DNA from: Actinostola sp. cb2023
Taxonomy: Eukaryota; Cnidaria; Anthozoa; Actiniaria; Actinostolidae
DNA: 64,000 nucleotides
Direction of reading: 5' to 3'
Assembly: GCA_033675265.1 (NCBI GenBank)
Contig: JAUJYZ010000989.1
Coordinates: 1 to 64,000 of the forward strand
The position numbers were made by a program, and so were the translations under genes. The notes beneath the pieces are model-generated. The model made no database searches and was not told where the DNA came from. It worked only from the letters and a program-made list of their open reading frames with translations. Shown one piece after another: positions 34,349 to 49,300 of the stretch; within the stretch, counting starts at the first letter, position 1; every line of letters begins with the position of its first letter.

Positions 34349-37300
34349 CTGAAACAAAATGAACGAGTTCCTGAGGAATTTGACCATTAATTTTCTGGTA
34401 CATGTATATAGCTTTTACTACGTCATGTACATGTAGTATAATAAAGACATTACAATCTGCATAGTGAATGAAGGGAGGTGTCCACTTATGGGAGGTGTCT
34501 GCTTATGGGAAGTGCCCACTTATGGGAAGTATGTGCTTATGGGAGGTGTGTGCTTATGGGAGGTATGTGCTTATGGGGGGTATGTGCCTATGGGGCTGTG
34601 TGCTTATGGGAGGTTTCTGCTTATGTGAGGTATGTGCTTATGGGAGGTATGTGCCTATGGGGCTGTGTGCTTATGGGAGGTGCCTGCTTATGGGAGGTGT
34701 CTCCTTATGGGAGGTGTCTGCTTATGGGAGATATGTGCTTATGGGAGGTATGTGCTTATGGGAGGTATGTGCTTATGGGAGGTATGTGCTTATGGGAGGT
34801 ATGTGCCTATGGGGCTGTGTGCTTATGGGAGGTGCCTGCTTATGGGAGGTGTCTCCTTATGGGAGGTGTCTGCTTATGGGAGGTATGTGCTTATGGGAGG
34901 TATGTGCTTATGGGAGGTATGTGCTTATGGGAGGTATGTCCTTATGGGAGGTATGTGCTTATGGGAGGTATGTGCTTATGGGAGGTGTGTGCTTATGGGA
35001 GGTATGTGCTTATGGGAGGTATGTGCTTATGGGAGGTATGTCCTTATGGGTGGTATGTGCTTATGGGAGGTGTGTGCTTATGGGAGGTATGTGCTTAAGG
35101 GAGGTGTGTGCTTATGGGGTGTGTGCTTATGTGTGCTTATGGGAGGTATGTGCTTATGGGAGGTATGTGCTTATGGGAGGTATGTGCTTATGGGAGGTAT
35201 GTGCTTATGGGAGGTATGTCCTTATGGGAGGTATGTGCTTATGGGAGGTATGTGCTTATGGGAGGTGTGTGCTTATGGGAGGTATGTGCTTATGGGAGGT
35301 ATGTGCTTATGGGAGGTATGTCCTTATGGGTGGTATGTGCTTATGGGAGGTGTGTGCTTATGGGAGGTATGTGCTTAAGGGAGGTGTGTGCTTATGGGAG
35401 GTGTGTGCTTATGTGTGCTTATGGGAGGTATGTGCTTATGGGAGGTATGTGCTTATGGGAGGTATGTGCTTATGGGAGGTATGTGCTTATGGGAGGTATG
35501 TGCTTATGGGAGGTATGTGCTTATGGGAGGTATGTGCTTATGGGAGGTATGTCCTTATGGGAGGTATGTGCTTATGGGAGGTATGTGCTTATGGGAGGTG
35601 TGTGCTTATGGGAGGTATGTCCTTATGGGAGGTATGTGCTTATGGGAGGTGTGTGCTTATGGGAGGTATGTCCTTATGGGAGGTATGTGCTTATGGGAGG
35701 TGTGTGCTTAAGGGAGGTATGTGCTTATGGGAGGTGTGTGCTTATGGGAGGTGTGTGCTTATGTGTGCTTATGGGAGGTATGTGCTTATGAGAGGTATGT
35801 GCTTATGGGAGGTGTGTGCTTATGGGAGGTATGTCCTTATGGGAGGTATGTGCTTATGGGAGGTGTGTGCTTATGGGAGGTATGTGCTTATGGGAGGTGT
35901 GTGCTTATGGGAGGTATGTGCTTATGGGAGGTGTGTGCTTATGGGAGGTATGTGCTTATGGAAGGTATGTGCTTATGGGAGGTGTGTGCTTATGGGAGGT
36001 ATGTCCTTATGGGAGGTATGTGCTTATGGGAGGTGTGTGCTTATGGGAGGTATGTGCTTATGGGAGGTGTGTGCTTATGGGAGGTGTGTGTGTGTGTGCT
36101 TATGGGAGGTGTGTGCTTATGGGAGGTGTGTGCTTATGGGAGGTATGTGCTTATGGGAGGTATGTGCTTATGGGAGGTATGTGCTTATGGGAGGTATGTG
36201 CTTATGGGAGGTGTGTGCTTATGGGAGGTGTGTGCTTATGTGTGCTTATGGGAGGTATGTGCTTATGGGAGGTATGTGCTTATGGGAGGTGTGTGCTTAT
36301 GGGTGGTATGTCCTTATGGGAGGTATGTGTTTATGGGAGGTACAGTCGTTTTCGTATGAGTGGGAAGTAGTTACGGTACGGATCGTGCCGTGCGGTGACC
36401 GTATCGCGCCATCATCGTGCGGTATCCAAGCATTCTGATTGGTTGAGAAATGATTTTGCGCGCTGTGATTGGTTGAATACAATGTGTTCGATTCCGTACC
36501 GTGACCGTAACTCCGTGCCGTAGGTTTCCCACTCATACGAAAACGACTCTATGTGCTTATGGGAGGTATGTGCTTATGGGAGGTATGTGCTTATGGGAGG
36601 TATGTGCTTATGGGAGGTATGTGCTTATGGGAGGTATGTGCTTATGGGAGGTATGTGCTTATGGGAGGTATGTGCTTATGGGAGGTATGTGCTTATGGGA
36701 GGTATGTGCTTATGGGAGGTATGTGCTTATGGGAGGTATGTCCTTATGGGAGGTATGTGCTTATGGGAGGTATGTGCTTATGGGAGGTGTGTGCTTATGG
36801 GAGGTGTGTGCTTATGGGAGGTATGTGCCTATGGGGGTGTGTGCTTATGGGAGGTATGTGCTTATGGGGGGTGTGTACTTATGGGAGGTATTTGCTTATG
36901 GGGGGGGGGGGGGGGGGGGGGGGTGCTTATGGGTGGTATCTGCTTATGGGTGTGGGAAGTGTCTGTTTATGGATAAGTTTTTGTTAACAGAGGTTACACT
37001 GTATATACATGTATACTGTACCTTGAATAAATCTGCAACTATACCATAGTCAGCAACTATAATAAAAATATTCATCACAATAGTACATTATAAATAAACA
37101 CTACATTGAGTCTGCAGATATCAATTTAATTAAGTACATTGTTTGTGTCATAATAATAATAATTTAATGATGATATGTAAAGATGATATGTAACAAATTG
37201 CTCAATAAAGAATATATGTAAAAAAATAAAAAAATAAAAAATAAAAATAAAAAAGTACATTGTTTGTGTAATACAATAAATTGGAAATTAGAGGACAATA

Positions 37301-40300
37301 TATACTAACAGAAAGCCTGTGCATTGTCAGTGTTTACCTTGGAATATTGGAGCCTCTGGATCTTTATTAATAGCAACAATGACCTACAAAACACATGAAC
37401 ACCATTCAATATAGAGGGTCACTTCCAAGGGTGCCATCCATTGGATCAATACTTTGTATCATACACATTGAATCCAATTGATAAGTTTTCAGGCACACAA
37501 TGATTGGACTCAAAAACTCGATGTGTTCAAAAACTTCTCAGTCCTTTTGAGAAATGTATATGGGGGACTGGTTGGTAAAGGCTATCATGATACGCTTACC
37601 TATTATTATTATTATTACCTTACTATCCTTCATGCCTGCAAGATGTTGTATAGCACCAGAAATACCAACAGCTATGTACAGCTCCTATAATCATACACAA
37701 AACATGTTTGTATACAATGTGCAGGAAATGGAACTTTAGGGAGAAATATATATACTCACAGGAGCAACCATTTTCCCAGTTTGTCCAACCTGCATGTCAT
37801 TAGGGACATAACCAGCATCAACTGCTGCTCTAGATGCACCAACTACAATGAATAATTACACAATATACAGTGAGTGTGAGAGTCCCCAATTAGCAGTAAT
37901 GCTAGATTGATTGACACGTTAAAAAAAAGTAATTTATACAGCGCAATGTATCAATATTGGTTATCACCATCTACCCCTTGGAATTAGACACAATGGATTT
38001 GGATCTTGCTATTTCGATCCCCTGCTATCTCTAATCTGGAACTATTTTTCTGGTCCCTTGAGTATTTGATATAGACCGAATGCAATAATGGCGTCCAATT
38101 TCAATTGCCATTGTTCTGTACTGACTAGCCTCGTGTCCATGTGGAAACACAAAAGCATTTTCACCTGAATGAGAGGCTAGTCAGTCCAGAACAATGGCAA
38201 TTGAAATTGGATGCCATTATTGCATTCGGTCTATGGGGGTTCTACTTTATATTTAAATAAACACAGTAAAATCAGCTATGACTGATCTAAGGGGGAGGGC
38301 TGAGAAAGGGGGAGGGTTGAGAGGGTTCATACAACCCCCCTAAACTGTAATTGAACCTCTAAAATACAACTGTGAACCCCCCTAATTGAAATCCTTGATA
38401 GAAGGTCATTTGCTACATGTATTGTGCTAGCCCAAGTTCCTGTTTTCAAACACCTCTTGGCAAAATCCTGGATCTGCTCCAGAAACAGTAATGAGATGTG
38501 ACTGTATTTTAGTACATGTTTGAAGTAAGTGTACATGTATGTAATATTAAAAGTAAGTGCCTCTTCTCCACCCAAACAGGGAGGGGTCTGACAACCCATG
38601 CCATTATACTGCTAATCTAATATACGTCTTGTAAAACTCACCTGCTGCATTGAATTTTTCAGCAAGATCGTACAACAACTTAAAGTTATCACCACTTTTC
38701 ATTCCTCTGCCTGTATTAAAAGAAGCAACTTACTTGCTGTTAACAAGACACTCTATAAGCATTCACTTGGCACGCTTCAGCAATGAATATTAACAATCGA
38801 GCCTTTGGTTTCCCCAGTGGCATTTCCTATGGCGATTTGTGGCCATAAGGGGTCACTGGCAGCCCACTGAGTAATAAAGATAGTCCTTCCTAACTTACAC
38901 TAATTGCACTGTAAGCACACATACATGTACACATTTTGTACATGTATATTACATGGTTGTAGTATTGATGGTTTTGTGGAAATGTTTATGGTAAAAATGA
39001 AAATTCAAAGAGATGCACTGCTTACCGCCAGATATCACTACTTTAGCACCAGTCAATTCTGGTCTGTCACTGACAGTAAGATCTTGAGACTCCCAGGCTG
39101 ACAGTTCATTACTTGTGTCTGCCTCTGGGGCTGAAATAATAACAAATTACATGTCTAACAAATTATACATATAATTTGACAGTACATACTGTCACTGACA
39201 GTGTATTATATAATGACATGACATGTGAATACATGTACATATGATTGTTTAAAACTAATTGAAAATAAATATAGGGCAGATTTCATATGATTGTGAAGAA
39301 CCATGGCAAATGGCATACTGTCATGGCAGGGCATGGTAATGACTCCAGGCCCCGGTTGCACGAAAGGTGAACAGCGCTATCCACCAGATAAATCCTATCA
39401 AACGGATAAAACTGATGCAATTATCCAATAAATTTTATCTGTTGGATAAGACTTATCCGGTGGATAGCGCTATTCACCTTTCGTGCAACCGGGGCCTGAT
39501 GATTTGTTTGAAATCCTAAACCATCACAGTCATGCAAAATATACTCTATACAGTCACATAGTCTACACATCATAAAACCCTAAACCTAATCTATACAGTC
39601 ACATAGTCTACACATCATAAAACCCTAAAACTAATCTATACAGTCACATAGTCTACACATCATAAAACCCTAAACCTAATCTATACAGTCACATAGTCTA
39701 CACATCATAAAACCCTAAACCTAATCTATACAGTCACATAGTCTACACATCATAAAACCCTAAACCTAATCTATACAGTCACATAGTCTACACATCATAA
39801 AACCCTAAACCTAATCTATACAGTCACATAGTCTACACATCATAAAACCCTAAACCTAATCTATACAGTCACATAGTCTACACATCATAAAACCCTAAAC
39901 CTAATCTATACAGTCACATAGTCTACACATCATAAAACCCTAAACCTAATCTATACAGTCACATAGTCTACACATCATAAAACCCTAAACCTAATCTATA
40001 CAGTCACATAGTCTACACATCATAAAACCCTAAACCTAATCTATACAGTCACATAGTCTACACATCATAAAACCCCTAATCTTGACAAAACACTTGGATA
40101 AGTTTTCATCAATTGAAAAAATGAAACCACAACAGATGCATATACATTTGTCAAATATAGTAGTAGGGAATGGCCGGTTCGAGCTCACTTTGAGAGAAAC
40201 TACTACACAATGATCCTTCATATCTTTAGAATAAAGTATATGATGCCCTCATTTCAACAATAAAGGATTTCAATTTAGTATAATCTATTTTGAAATCCAA

Positions 40301-43300
40301 ATGTGTTATATCAAAATAGATAAAATCCAAACGGGGGAAATAAAGTAAGTGCGTTTATTTTTTATTTTTCAGAAATAGTAATATCCAAATGTGTTATATC
40401 AAAATAGATAAAATCCAAACGGGGGAAATAAAGTAAGTGCGTTTATTTTTTATTTTTCAGAAATAGTAATATCCAAATGTGTTATATCAAAATAGATAAA
40501 ATCCAAACGGGGGAAATAAAGTAAGTGCGTTTATTTTTTATTTTTCAGAAATAGTAATCATAGTATATATCATGTGATGTAAATCTTGTATGCATACATA
40601 GTATTGAGTAATGTTAATTAGTAGTAGGCAATGACCGGTTTGAGCTCACTTTGAGAGAAAAACTACTACACAATGATCCTTCATATTTTTAGAATAAAAT
40701 ATATGATGTCCTTTTTCAGAAATAGTAATATCCATAGTATATATCATGTGATGTATTGAGTAATGTTAATATCAATATATAAGTCTCTAATAATAGTATG
40801 CATAGGATATACCAGGGAAAAATAATGTTAACAGTATCATAGGATGGATTGATGCATTGATGATGTTCTAGGGCTTGTTCACAACGATATTATCCATCTC
40901 TAGAGCTTGGGATTCATTGTCTTATGCATCTCTTGATATTATCAAAGTAATCCAGGATTTTTATAAAATAGGGTGCGTTTGAAAGACAAAAATAATTAAT
41001 ACTATAAGAGTATATATAATGAGTTCAACAAGTGTTAATAAGAAGGCAAATCCAGTTAAAAAACGTATAAAATCAACACCAATTAAAAAAAAAACAACCA
41101 AAATCATTTTTCATGTCGAGTTACCTTTTAGATAAGGATGTACTTGAAATTAAGGTCTCAAATCCAAATCCAAAATCAAATAATAATGAGTATACATTAG
41201 TATATTTTGGGGCCGGGTTTGGGATTTTAAACCAGTCAATAACTCATTATTTAGTAAGTTTAATCATTTTATATTCATAGATAGTTTACCAAATTTAAGC
41301 CATTATAATGAGGGTGATTCAGGTTATGAAAAAAGTAAGAATATTAAGGTATTCCTAGAAACTTTAACAAATTCAGCTTTAAATGTTAATCTTAAATTAA
41401 TTAGTATTAGAAAAAATCTATTAACATTTAAAAATGATAAAATTAAGTTAGAATATTATTTTAATACTACAGTCCAAGAAGCTTTAACCAATACTACTAT
41501 AAGAAGAAAAATTAATAAGGCAGTATGGAACCATATCCAGGGATTCAATCCTTATGTGTATGGGTTAAAACCGGGGGATTTACCTAACTTGTTAGAGAAT
41601 CGCAGTAAATTACGTGAATTAAAATAGTTATAATTGATTGATGTTTTATTTTTTTGTTACATTTCTAATTAATAATTAAAAATGTAATTGTTGGAAATTG
41701 ATGATTGTATACATCTATCGAAACATATACCAAGCAAGGCCAGCAGCCCCAACTGTTATAGCAGCTAAATTATTTTCATGTGTTTTAGATGGTGGTGAAG
41801 GGTTTACATATGGTTTATCTGACTTATTTGAAATATCTGGTTTATCAATCTGATGTGGTAGTTTAACCTTTGAATGACCCATGTTATTATGTTTTATACC
41901 AACAGATTTCGTTTCATAATTAATATTATTAACACCAAAGGTCATATCTGCTGAAGCTTTTAACAACTTATTATTATAACCGATAACAGTATTATTATTG
42001 ATTATTAGATTCGATGGTAGTAACCAGCAACCAATAGCCACAGCAAGATCTAATTTTTGTTTCGATTCTTGTACCGCTAATTGGTATCTCTGTATACTTT
42101 TAGAAATATCTACCTCAATTATACTGCTTTCGAATAGTCTTAAAAATTCAAGTTGTGTTTCTTGTGAAGAACCCGAGTTGTCAACAATAGATGATCGTGT
42201 ATTTACTTGAGATCCTAGGATACAATACACATAAGCCTCGATTGACTGGTTCAGTCGTGAGAGTCCAGCTCTGGTTAAACCTTTTGATTTATTCAGCATA
42301 AAATATAAATATGGATGCTCTTGTAGTGGTGAGATATGATCAAGTTTATTTCCACCGTATTGTCCAGTCTCATCACCAAATTTGAATTTACCACCAGGCC
42401 ATTTATTTGTAAACAATCCATCCATCTTTTTATCATAGGATTCAGTTACATCATCAACCTCATCAAATATTTTCTTATAGATTCGACCAAGACCATTGTT
42501 TTCATCACCAGTAAATCGAAAGTTACTATTTGGTGATATATCAAACTCTCGACATATCTTATTATAACCACTCTTATCAAATTTGTTATTAATATTAGTA
42601 AAAGATCGATCTCCAGGTAGTTGAACATTCATCTGTGATAAAACTCGCCTACTCGTAAACAGTATATGAAATTTGAGTAATGAGTTGATCATAGGATTAT
42701 TGATTTTTGTTATTAGGTCGACACCGATTCCACATCCAGAAGTTGCACACCAACAAGCGAAACTTAATTGTTGAGGGTAGTAAGACATATTAGGACTATT
42801 CAACCATATGTAAGCTTCTTTCGAAGTAACATGGTTTAATACTATATCTGTTAACATATCTCGTGGCTTTATTGTAAACTTTTTACTTGGTGTTACATAA
42901 ATATCGAGTGATGTGGAATCATACTTTGGAGGTGGTTTATCAAATGATGTACAAGTGATTGGGTATAGTGTTTTTGTCATAGTTAGCTCTTTTGGAAATG
43001 TGTTATTAGATGTGGTTCTAAGGAAGTCACGAATATTTTCAGGGCCTTCTTCAACTTTACCATGCCAGAGAGGAAATGGATATACTGTTTTAACTAGATT
43101 ACCATTCTCATCAAACGGATTGTAATCAACACCATTACTAAGAAATTGAACATTACTACTACTATCCTCTGAAAAACGAAATTTATCATAATTTGGATAC
43201 TTTTTAATGAATTCAGTAAATTTCATATTATATTATTATAATATGAGATAATATTTATATATATTTAATTCTTATCATATCGCAACTTGTATATATACCC

Positions 43301-46300
43301 TCCGTAAGGTGTTGTATCAAAGGATAAAGTTATTTCTTTGGATTTACGAGCTGGTCTACAATCTCCTTTCTCAGTTCCTCCCTCATCTTTTGAACATCTG
43401 GAACATCGTTTTTTAAAAAAGCCTTATTCCGTTTCACCCTAATACTACTCTTTAGTTTTTCATATTTTTTGAGTTCAGTCATAATGTGTTCAAATTCTTT
43501 CTCATCAATCTTGTTATCGCTCAAGGCTTTTGATACAAGATCACATATACTATCTTCTTTTGATTTTGCAAGCTGAATAGTATTTTCATGTTTTGTTACC
43601 TTTTTAGTAAGTTTTTTTCGTGAAAATTGTACAACTAGCTGATATTAAACCTAACAACCCGCCAACAGCCGATAAAGGAACACCGATAATGATCCCAGGT
43701 CCTGTTAAACTAGTAGTTACACCAGAACCGGTTAAAATGACAGATAAGACTCCTGTTGCAACTGCAGTTTTATGAAGTATACCACGTATCCTACTATATT
43801 TTTTTCTAACATTTTCGTAATGTTTTATCTCCGTTACTAATTGAGATATAACCATATTTATTTTGTGTAATCTGAAGTTTTCACCAGTTTGTTGTACTTC
43901 TGGTACTTCCGGATAAATCATATCATAATCAACCATATATATAATACTACATATTATTATTTTATATGATTTCAATCACCATCATCATTGGATATATTCC
44001 AGCATCAATGCTCTTACCACTAGAATCTGTAACCCAAACCCTAATACTATTAATATAATCATCATTTTTAATAGGTGTGTACAGGGTATTATTAGGATTA
44101 TAGGTTACTTTTTCTCCAGTCTTGTTTAATTCAACGCATGCTAATATTTGCGAATATTTATTATTTAATAAAACCTGTGTAGAATCAATAATATCACAAT
44201 TAATGCAGACATCTTGAGTAGGATGTATAATATTGATATTATAATTGGTATTTGCTGCAAGAGCTGTTGTAATGTTTAATAATTTTGATAAGCTCACATT
44301 TAATTCAGCCTCTACTGTCGAGGTGATATTATATTTTTTATCCTCAATTGTGATTGAAACTTTTTTCTCACCAATTGAAACCGCTTTATCAACAGCATTT
44401 TTAAAACTAAAATTAGTGTAGTTTCCTTTTGGAAGCCGTATCACAACATTCCCATCACCATCTGAAATAGTTCCTTCACTCTGAAGATTATACAAATGAT
44501 TATGAAAACTACAACTTACAAGTGATATACGTGTACTCTTTTTAATAGGATTTTTAAACCAAATAGTTTCATCTGCTTTTGTTTCTTCAATATACAATAT
44601 TACCATTTATACTATATAATCATCTTTTATTTTTATATCTTTCAACAAAATACAAAACAACAGCAACTATCAATAACCAAGCGTTTTTAGCTAAGAAACT
44701 AATAACCTCACCCGCGGTTCTGAAAATAAAAGAAGCTATTGCACCAACCATGCCAGGTAGTATCTGAGCTAATTTTTTACCTATTGATTTCAAACTATTT
44801 CCAACACCGCTGGCAACCGAAGATAATCCGCTTTTTAGACTAGAAATAATAACACCAATAATAATACCAATTGCAGATACAACAGAAAAAACAGTAAAAC
44901 CATACTTTTTTAAAACAGCTTTTATACGATCTCTCAAAGACATTCGCCCTAATCTATTACTTCATTTTGTTCTTCTAATTGTTCAATCTCATTTCTAGTT
45001 TCCTCAATCTGTTCACGGAGTGATATATTCAATCTTTCTCTAACATCATTAGAGCCAGCTTGAGATATATTATCCAATTCTTCTTTTAATGTTTGTAATT
45101 TTTCTCTATGTGAAAATATAGTTCTTTCATTATTCTCAACAACTTTTTCAGCAGGATCACCAAGATAGTTTACAATTGTTTTAGGTAACTTACCATTTAA
45201 TTCACCCACAGCATTAAACAGAACATGATGTTTGCTGCCCAGTCTATTAAATCTTACAATCACTCTATCATATTCATCAATTGTAGTTATGAATGGAGAG
45301 TTTTTAGGATTTACATTAGGATACTTGGATTTGATCCTATCCCAAGCTTCCTCAACTCTTTCTTCACGATGTTTAGCAAGGTCTACCATTTCTATGTCTT
45401 CTCTTACCCTTCCTTCCCAATCTTCATTGCTTTCATCTGAGTTCTTAAATAATTTATATCCACGTTCTTTTGATATACCCCTTCTACTTAACCATTCTTT
45501 AGTCCGTTCCCACCAAGTGTGTCTAGGTTCTTTTTGTTGTGGTAATAATTCCGCTAGTTCATCATCTGTGATAGGGATGTTTACATCTACAGATTTAAGT
45601 GGGTCAAAATCTAAACCATCGACTTCCATATACTATATATTAATAGTTAGTTTTTTATATAAATTTCGATGCTAAATACCCTGCTCCTAACATACCACCA
45701 CCCACATAAATCATTTCATACTGTTTTTGTTTTTTGTTAGGTTTATAATAATCACCTAATTGTGGTTCTTTCAAATTAAAATCTGGATGTGCCTTGGAGT
45801 ATATCCTAAAAGCATAATCAGTATCAGATAGATTGCTATCAGCTATTTGTTTATTCTTATATTGCATCTCCAACCATTCTTCATACTCTTGTTTCTTCTT
45901 TTGCCATTCACCCATATTCTTCTGATAAAGTTCTATAGCCTTATCATGTCTAATTTTCTCTTCATCAACATGTTTACCATCAGTTCCAAGGGATTTTGCT
46001 AAATACATTGAACCGGTGAAAGCTGTTGCATTCAAAACAGCCCCAGCGACCATCATAATAACTGCGCTTGCCATTCTATATTATTAACTAAGAACTTATT
46101 ATTTTAAATGATTAGAGTGATTTTGGAAGAATTTTTTGATCTTCAAGATATTGCTTCACATATAAGCTCCCAGATAGTACTAAAACCCATTTCCCATAGT
46201 TTGAGAGGCTTGAAGATGGGTCATTTATGAATGATTCTTTCATGATTTTTTTACTAACGTAACCAATCCCAGCAGCGATTCCAACAACTACAGCAGCATC

Positions 46301-49300
46301 CGTTACTGATTTAATCAATTTGTTTTCAATTCCTGACATGTTATATATATATTATCATAGATAATATTTCTTATATATTTTTTTATTCCATACCGATTCT
46401 AGGCACAGGAATTTGAGATTTATTTTGTAGTTTAACATTGTTAACTTCAATGTTTTCAATTTTCGGAGATTTCGTAACTTGGGTAGCACCATCTGTTTTT
46501 TTATAAAATCTAAAATACAAATCTAATCCTGTTAGAGATAATCCAATAACAGTTAAAACAGTTGTGAAACTTAATTTTGGTAAAAACCGGGTATACATAG
46601 AGTCTTCAACACCATCTTCAACATCTTCAACGCCATCTTCAACCTCTTCTTCAATTACCTCATTAACAAGATTCTTTTCTTTTAATAAAGCCAATTTTGC
46701 TTTTTTATGGTATAAAGCTAGACGACGGCCGGCTTCAACCCGAACTGGGTCCTTGGTTTTCTTGATTGGGTTATTTGGTTCTCTTGTGATTTGGTCAACC
46801 TTAGTATTTTCGTCTTCAGGCATTTATTCTATAATTCTATATTATAAAATAAAATTCTAACCCATACTCAACAGAGTTCCAACAACACCTAAACAAAGTT
46901 ACAACAATACCTCAACAGAGTCCCAAGAGGTTACAACAATACCTCAACAGAGTCCCAAGAGGTTCCAACAACACCTCAACAGAGTCCCAAGAGGTTCCAA
47001 CAACACCTCAACAGAGTTCCAAGATATTCCAACAGTATGCTCAAGAGATGCTCAACAGAGTCCCAAGAGGTTCCAACAACACCTTAACAGACTCCCAAGA
47101 GGTTCCAACAGTATGCTCAACAGAGTTACAAGAGGTTCCAACATAGTTCCAAGAAGTTCCAAGAGGTTCCAAGAGATTCTTAAGACAAATCAAGAGTTTT
47201 ATCAATAATATTGTTAATCTTCTCATTGTCATCAAAATTCTGTTCAATATCCTGAGTGATGATTGGCGGAGCGAGCCATGTATCATTGGAATTGCTAATC
47301 TTAACATGTGTAGCGAATTGAACCAGACAGCTACTCAATGCGAGGAGTCGACCCCTTTTTAAAACAGCATAACCACTAATTAATTTTAACTCTTGCATAA
47401 GCATCTCATTTTTTTGTAGATCCTGAACTAAGGCCTCTCTACTATCAATTGGAAAAACATAACTCAATAATCCAACAGAAGCTTCAATACCAGAAATTAT
47501 TAGAGAATTTGTTAATTTGTTTCCGAGAATTATCTGATATCGATTATAATAAAGTTCGATATCTGATTTCGATAATTTTTTAACATCAAGCAGAGTCATC
47601 TTAACCCCTGTGTATTGATCAATTGTATTAAGCAGAGCCAATATTGATAATTCCTCACGTTTTTGTTCTATATTTGTGTCATCACCCTTATTAACAGGCA
47701 GTTTCTTTTTCCGTTCCTTCTTTACTATTTTTGTATCTTCTATAATTTCCTCTGGAAACGATTCCATATTATCAACCTCAAATTGATCTAAAATTGATGT
47801 CATCTTATAATACTTTTATATATTTTATTTTTTAAATGTTAACACTCGGAATTTCTAAATAAGTATTAAATGGGTGTCTCAAACAAAAAACAATTCTAGA
47901 ATATTTCTCGGATTTAAGAACTTTTATAAAATGTTGCTTTTCCTCTGTATCTAATCCATATCCATATTCATCAAAAAGCACTCTATTTGATATTTTATTT
48001 GGTGAAAAAAAAGATACAACACAAGCTATATTATCCCTAAAAGGTAATGCAATTGAATGTAAATGCTGAGTGAGAACCCAAACCGAGATTCCGCTGTGAC
48101 GAGCAGAAAAAGCTAGATTAATGAATTGATTACTCCGTTTTAACTTCACTACTAGAAGCCATATCATCCAATATTATAAGCGACAAATGACCACTAAACA
48201 CCGTTTCAATATCCAATAAAATTTGATTTAGATCATCAATTTCACAATTATTTGGTTCAATAATAATAACCCGTGGGTCGCCAAATCCAAAACCATCATA
48301 TGTTTTATTTTTTGTGAAAGTACTGCATATAACAAATATATATTCAAAAACATTCCTGTAAGAGGATCTTAACATATCGAGTAAAAATCGAGTTTTGCCT
48401 GAATTGCTCTGTCCAATAATTAGAGCGTTAAACGGAATTTGAGTTTTCAATTCTTCCATATATAATTATATTAGTAAAAAAGTTTAATAAAGAATCGATT
48501 TAAGATCCCCGTTTTGAATATCAAAAACCGCATCTCCGACTACATAAATATAACAATTGACGTTTCCAGTCCCTACCGCTGATCTAGTAATAGTAAGGCG
48601 TACCCCATCTTTAGTATTATTCAAATGGAGTCCCGATCCGTGTAAGGAGTTGTCTGGATATGTTCTAAGATCGATCCAGACAGAATATTTATCGGTAAAA
48701 AACCTTTTTTGTGTCATGTTATCACTTATACCAAATCGTTTTATAACACTATCCCATATGTCGGTCTGAGTCATTCCAGCCGAATAAAGACGTCCTGGCA
48801 TACCATCAATTGTTACTTCTATTTTCACGATACTGGGATTCATGAATTTTTCACTATCACGGGCACCAGCTGTATATGGATCTACGAACAGCATTAGAAT
48901 CCCTGTAAGACTACGTCTAGGGACGTTGATATGCTGGTTTATAACCGTGTCTGTAGCTTTGTTGATCACTAATGACTTATGCATTATCAAATTCTCATAA
49001 TATAGTGATTTCCCCAACTGATAGGTATTAGCTGCATCTTGAGCAAGTGTTTCGGAATGAATCGTCTGATATTCTAATTGTATGTTTGATAGGCTATTCC
49101 CATAATTTTTAGTGCTGTCGCTAGTAACACCAATAGCACTGCCCTGTGCTAAAGTTAGCTCGAAGATGAACGTATCACTTAAACCACGCATGTTTAATAC
49201 ACCGTGTTCATCAATTGTAGGATGCGATAATGGAATTCTGTAATTAGACCCATAGACATTGCTAAGAGTGGCCTCCGCGGGGTCTGTAGTCGATGCATCA

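Noticed and set aside
34468..36438. 656-codon open frame as a giant repeat protein
   Set aside because: It is the 17-bp minisatellite; the same peptide repeat appears in all three plus frames and the region lies in an ETFA intron.
39546..40078. CRISPR-like array
   Set aside because: Units are contiguous 45-bp tandem copies without unique spacers, and the context is a eukaryotic intron.
39546..40078. Telomere-type repeat (CCCTAAA)
   Set aside because: The heptamer occurs once per 45-bp unit, not in tandem.
47041..47307. 88-codon frame overlapping the 207-residue gene
   Set aside because: Arises from the 32-bp minisatellite and the shadow of the real gene.
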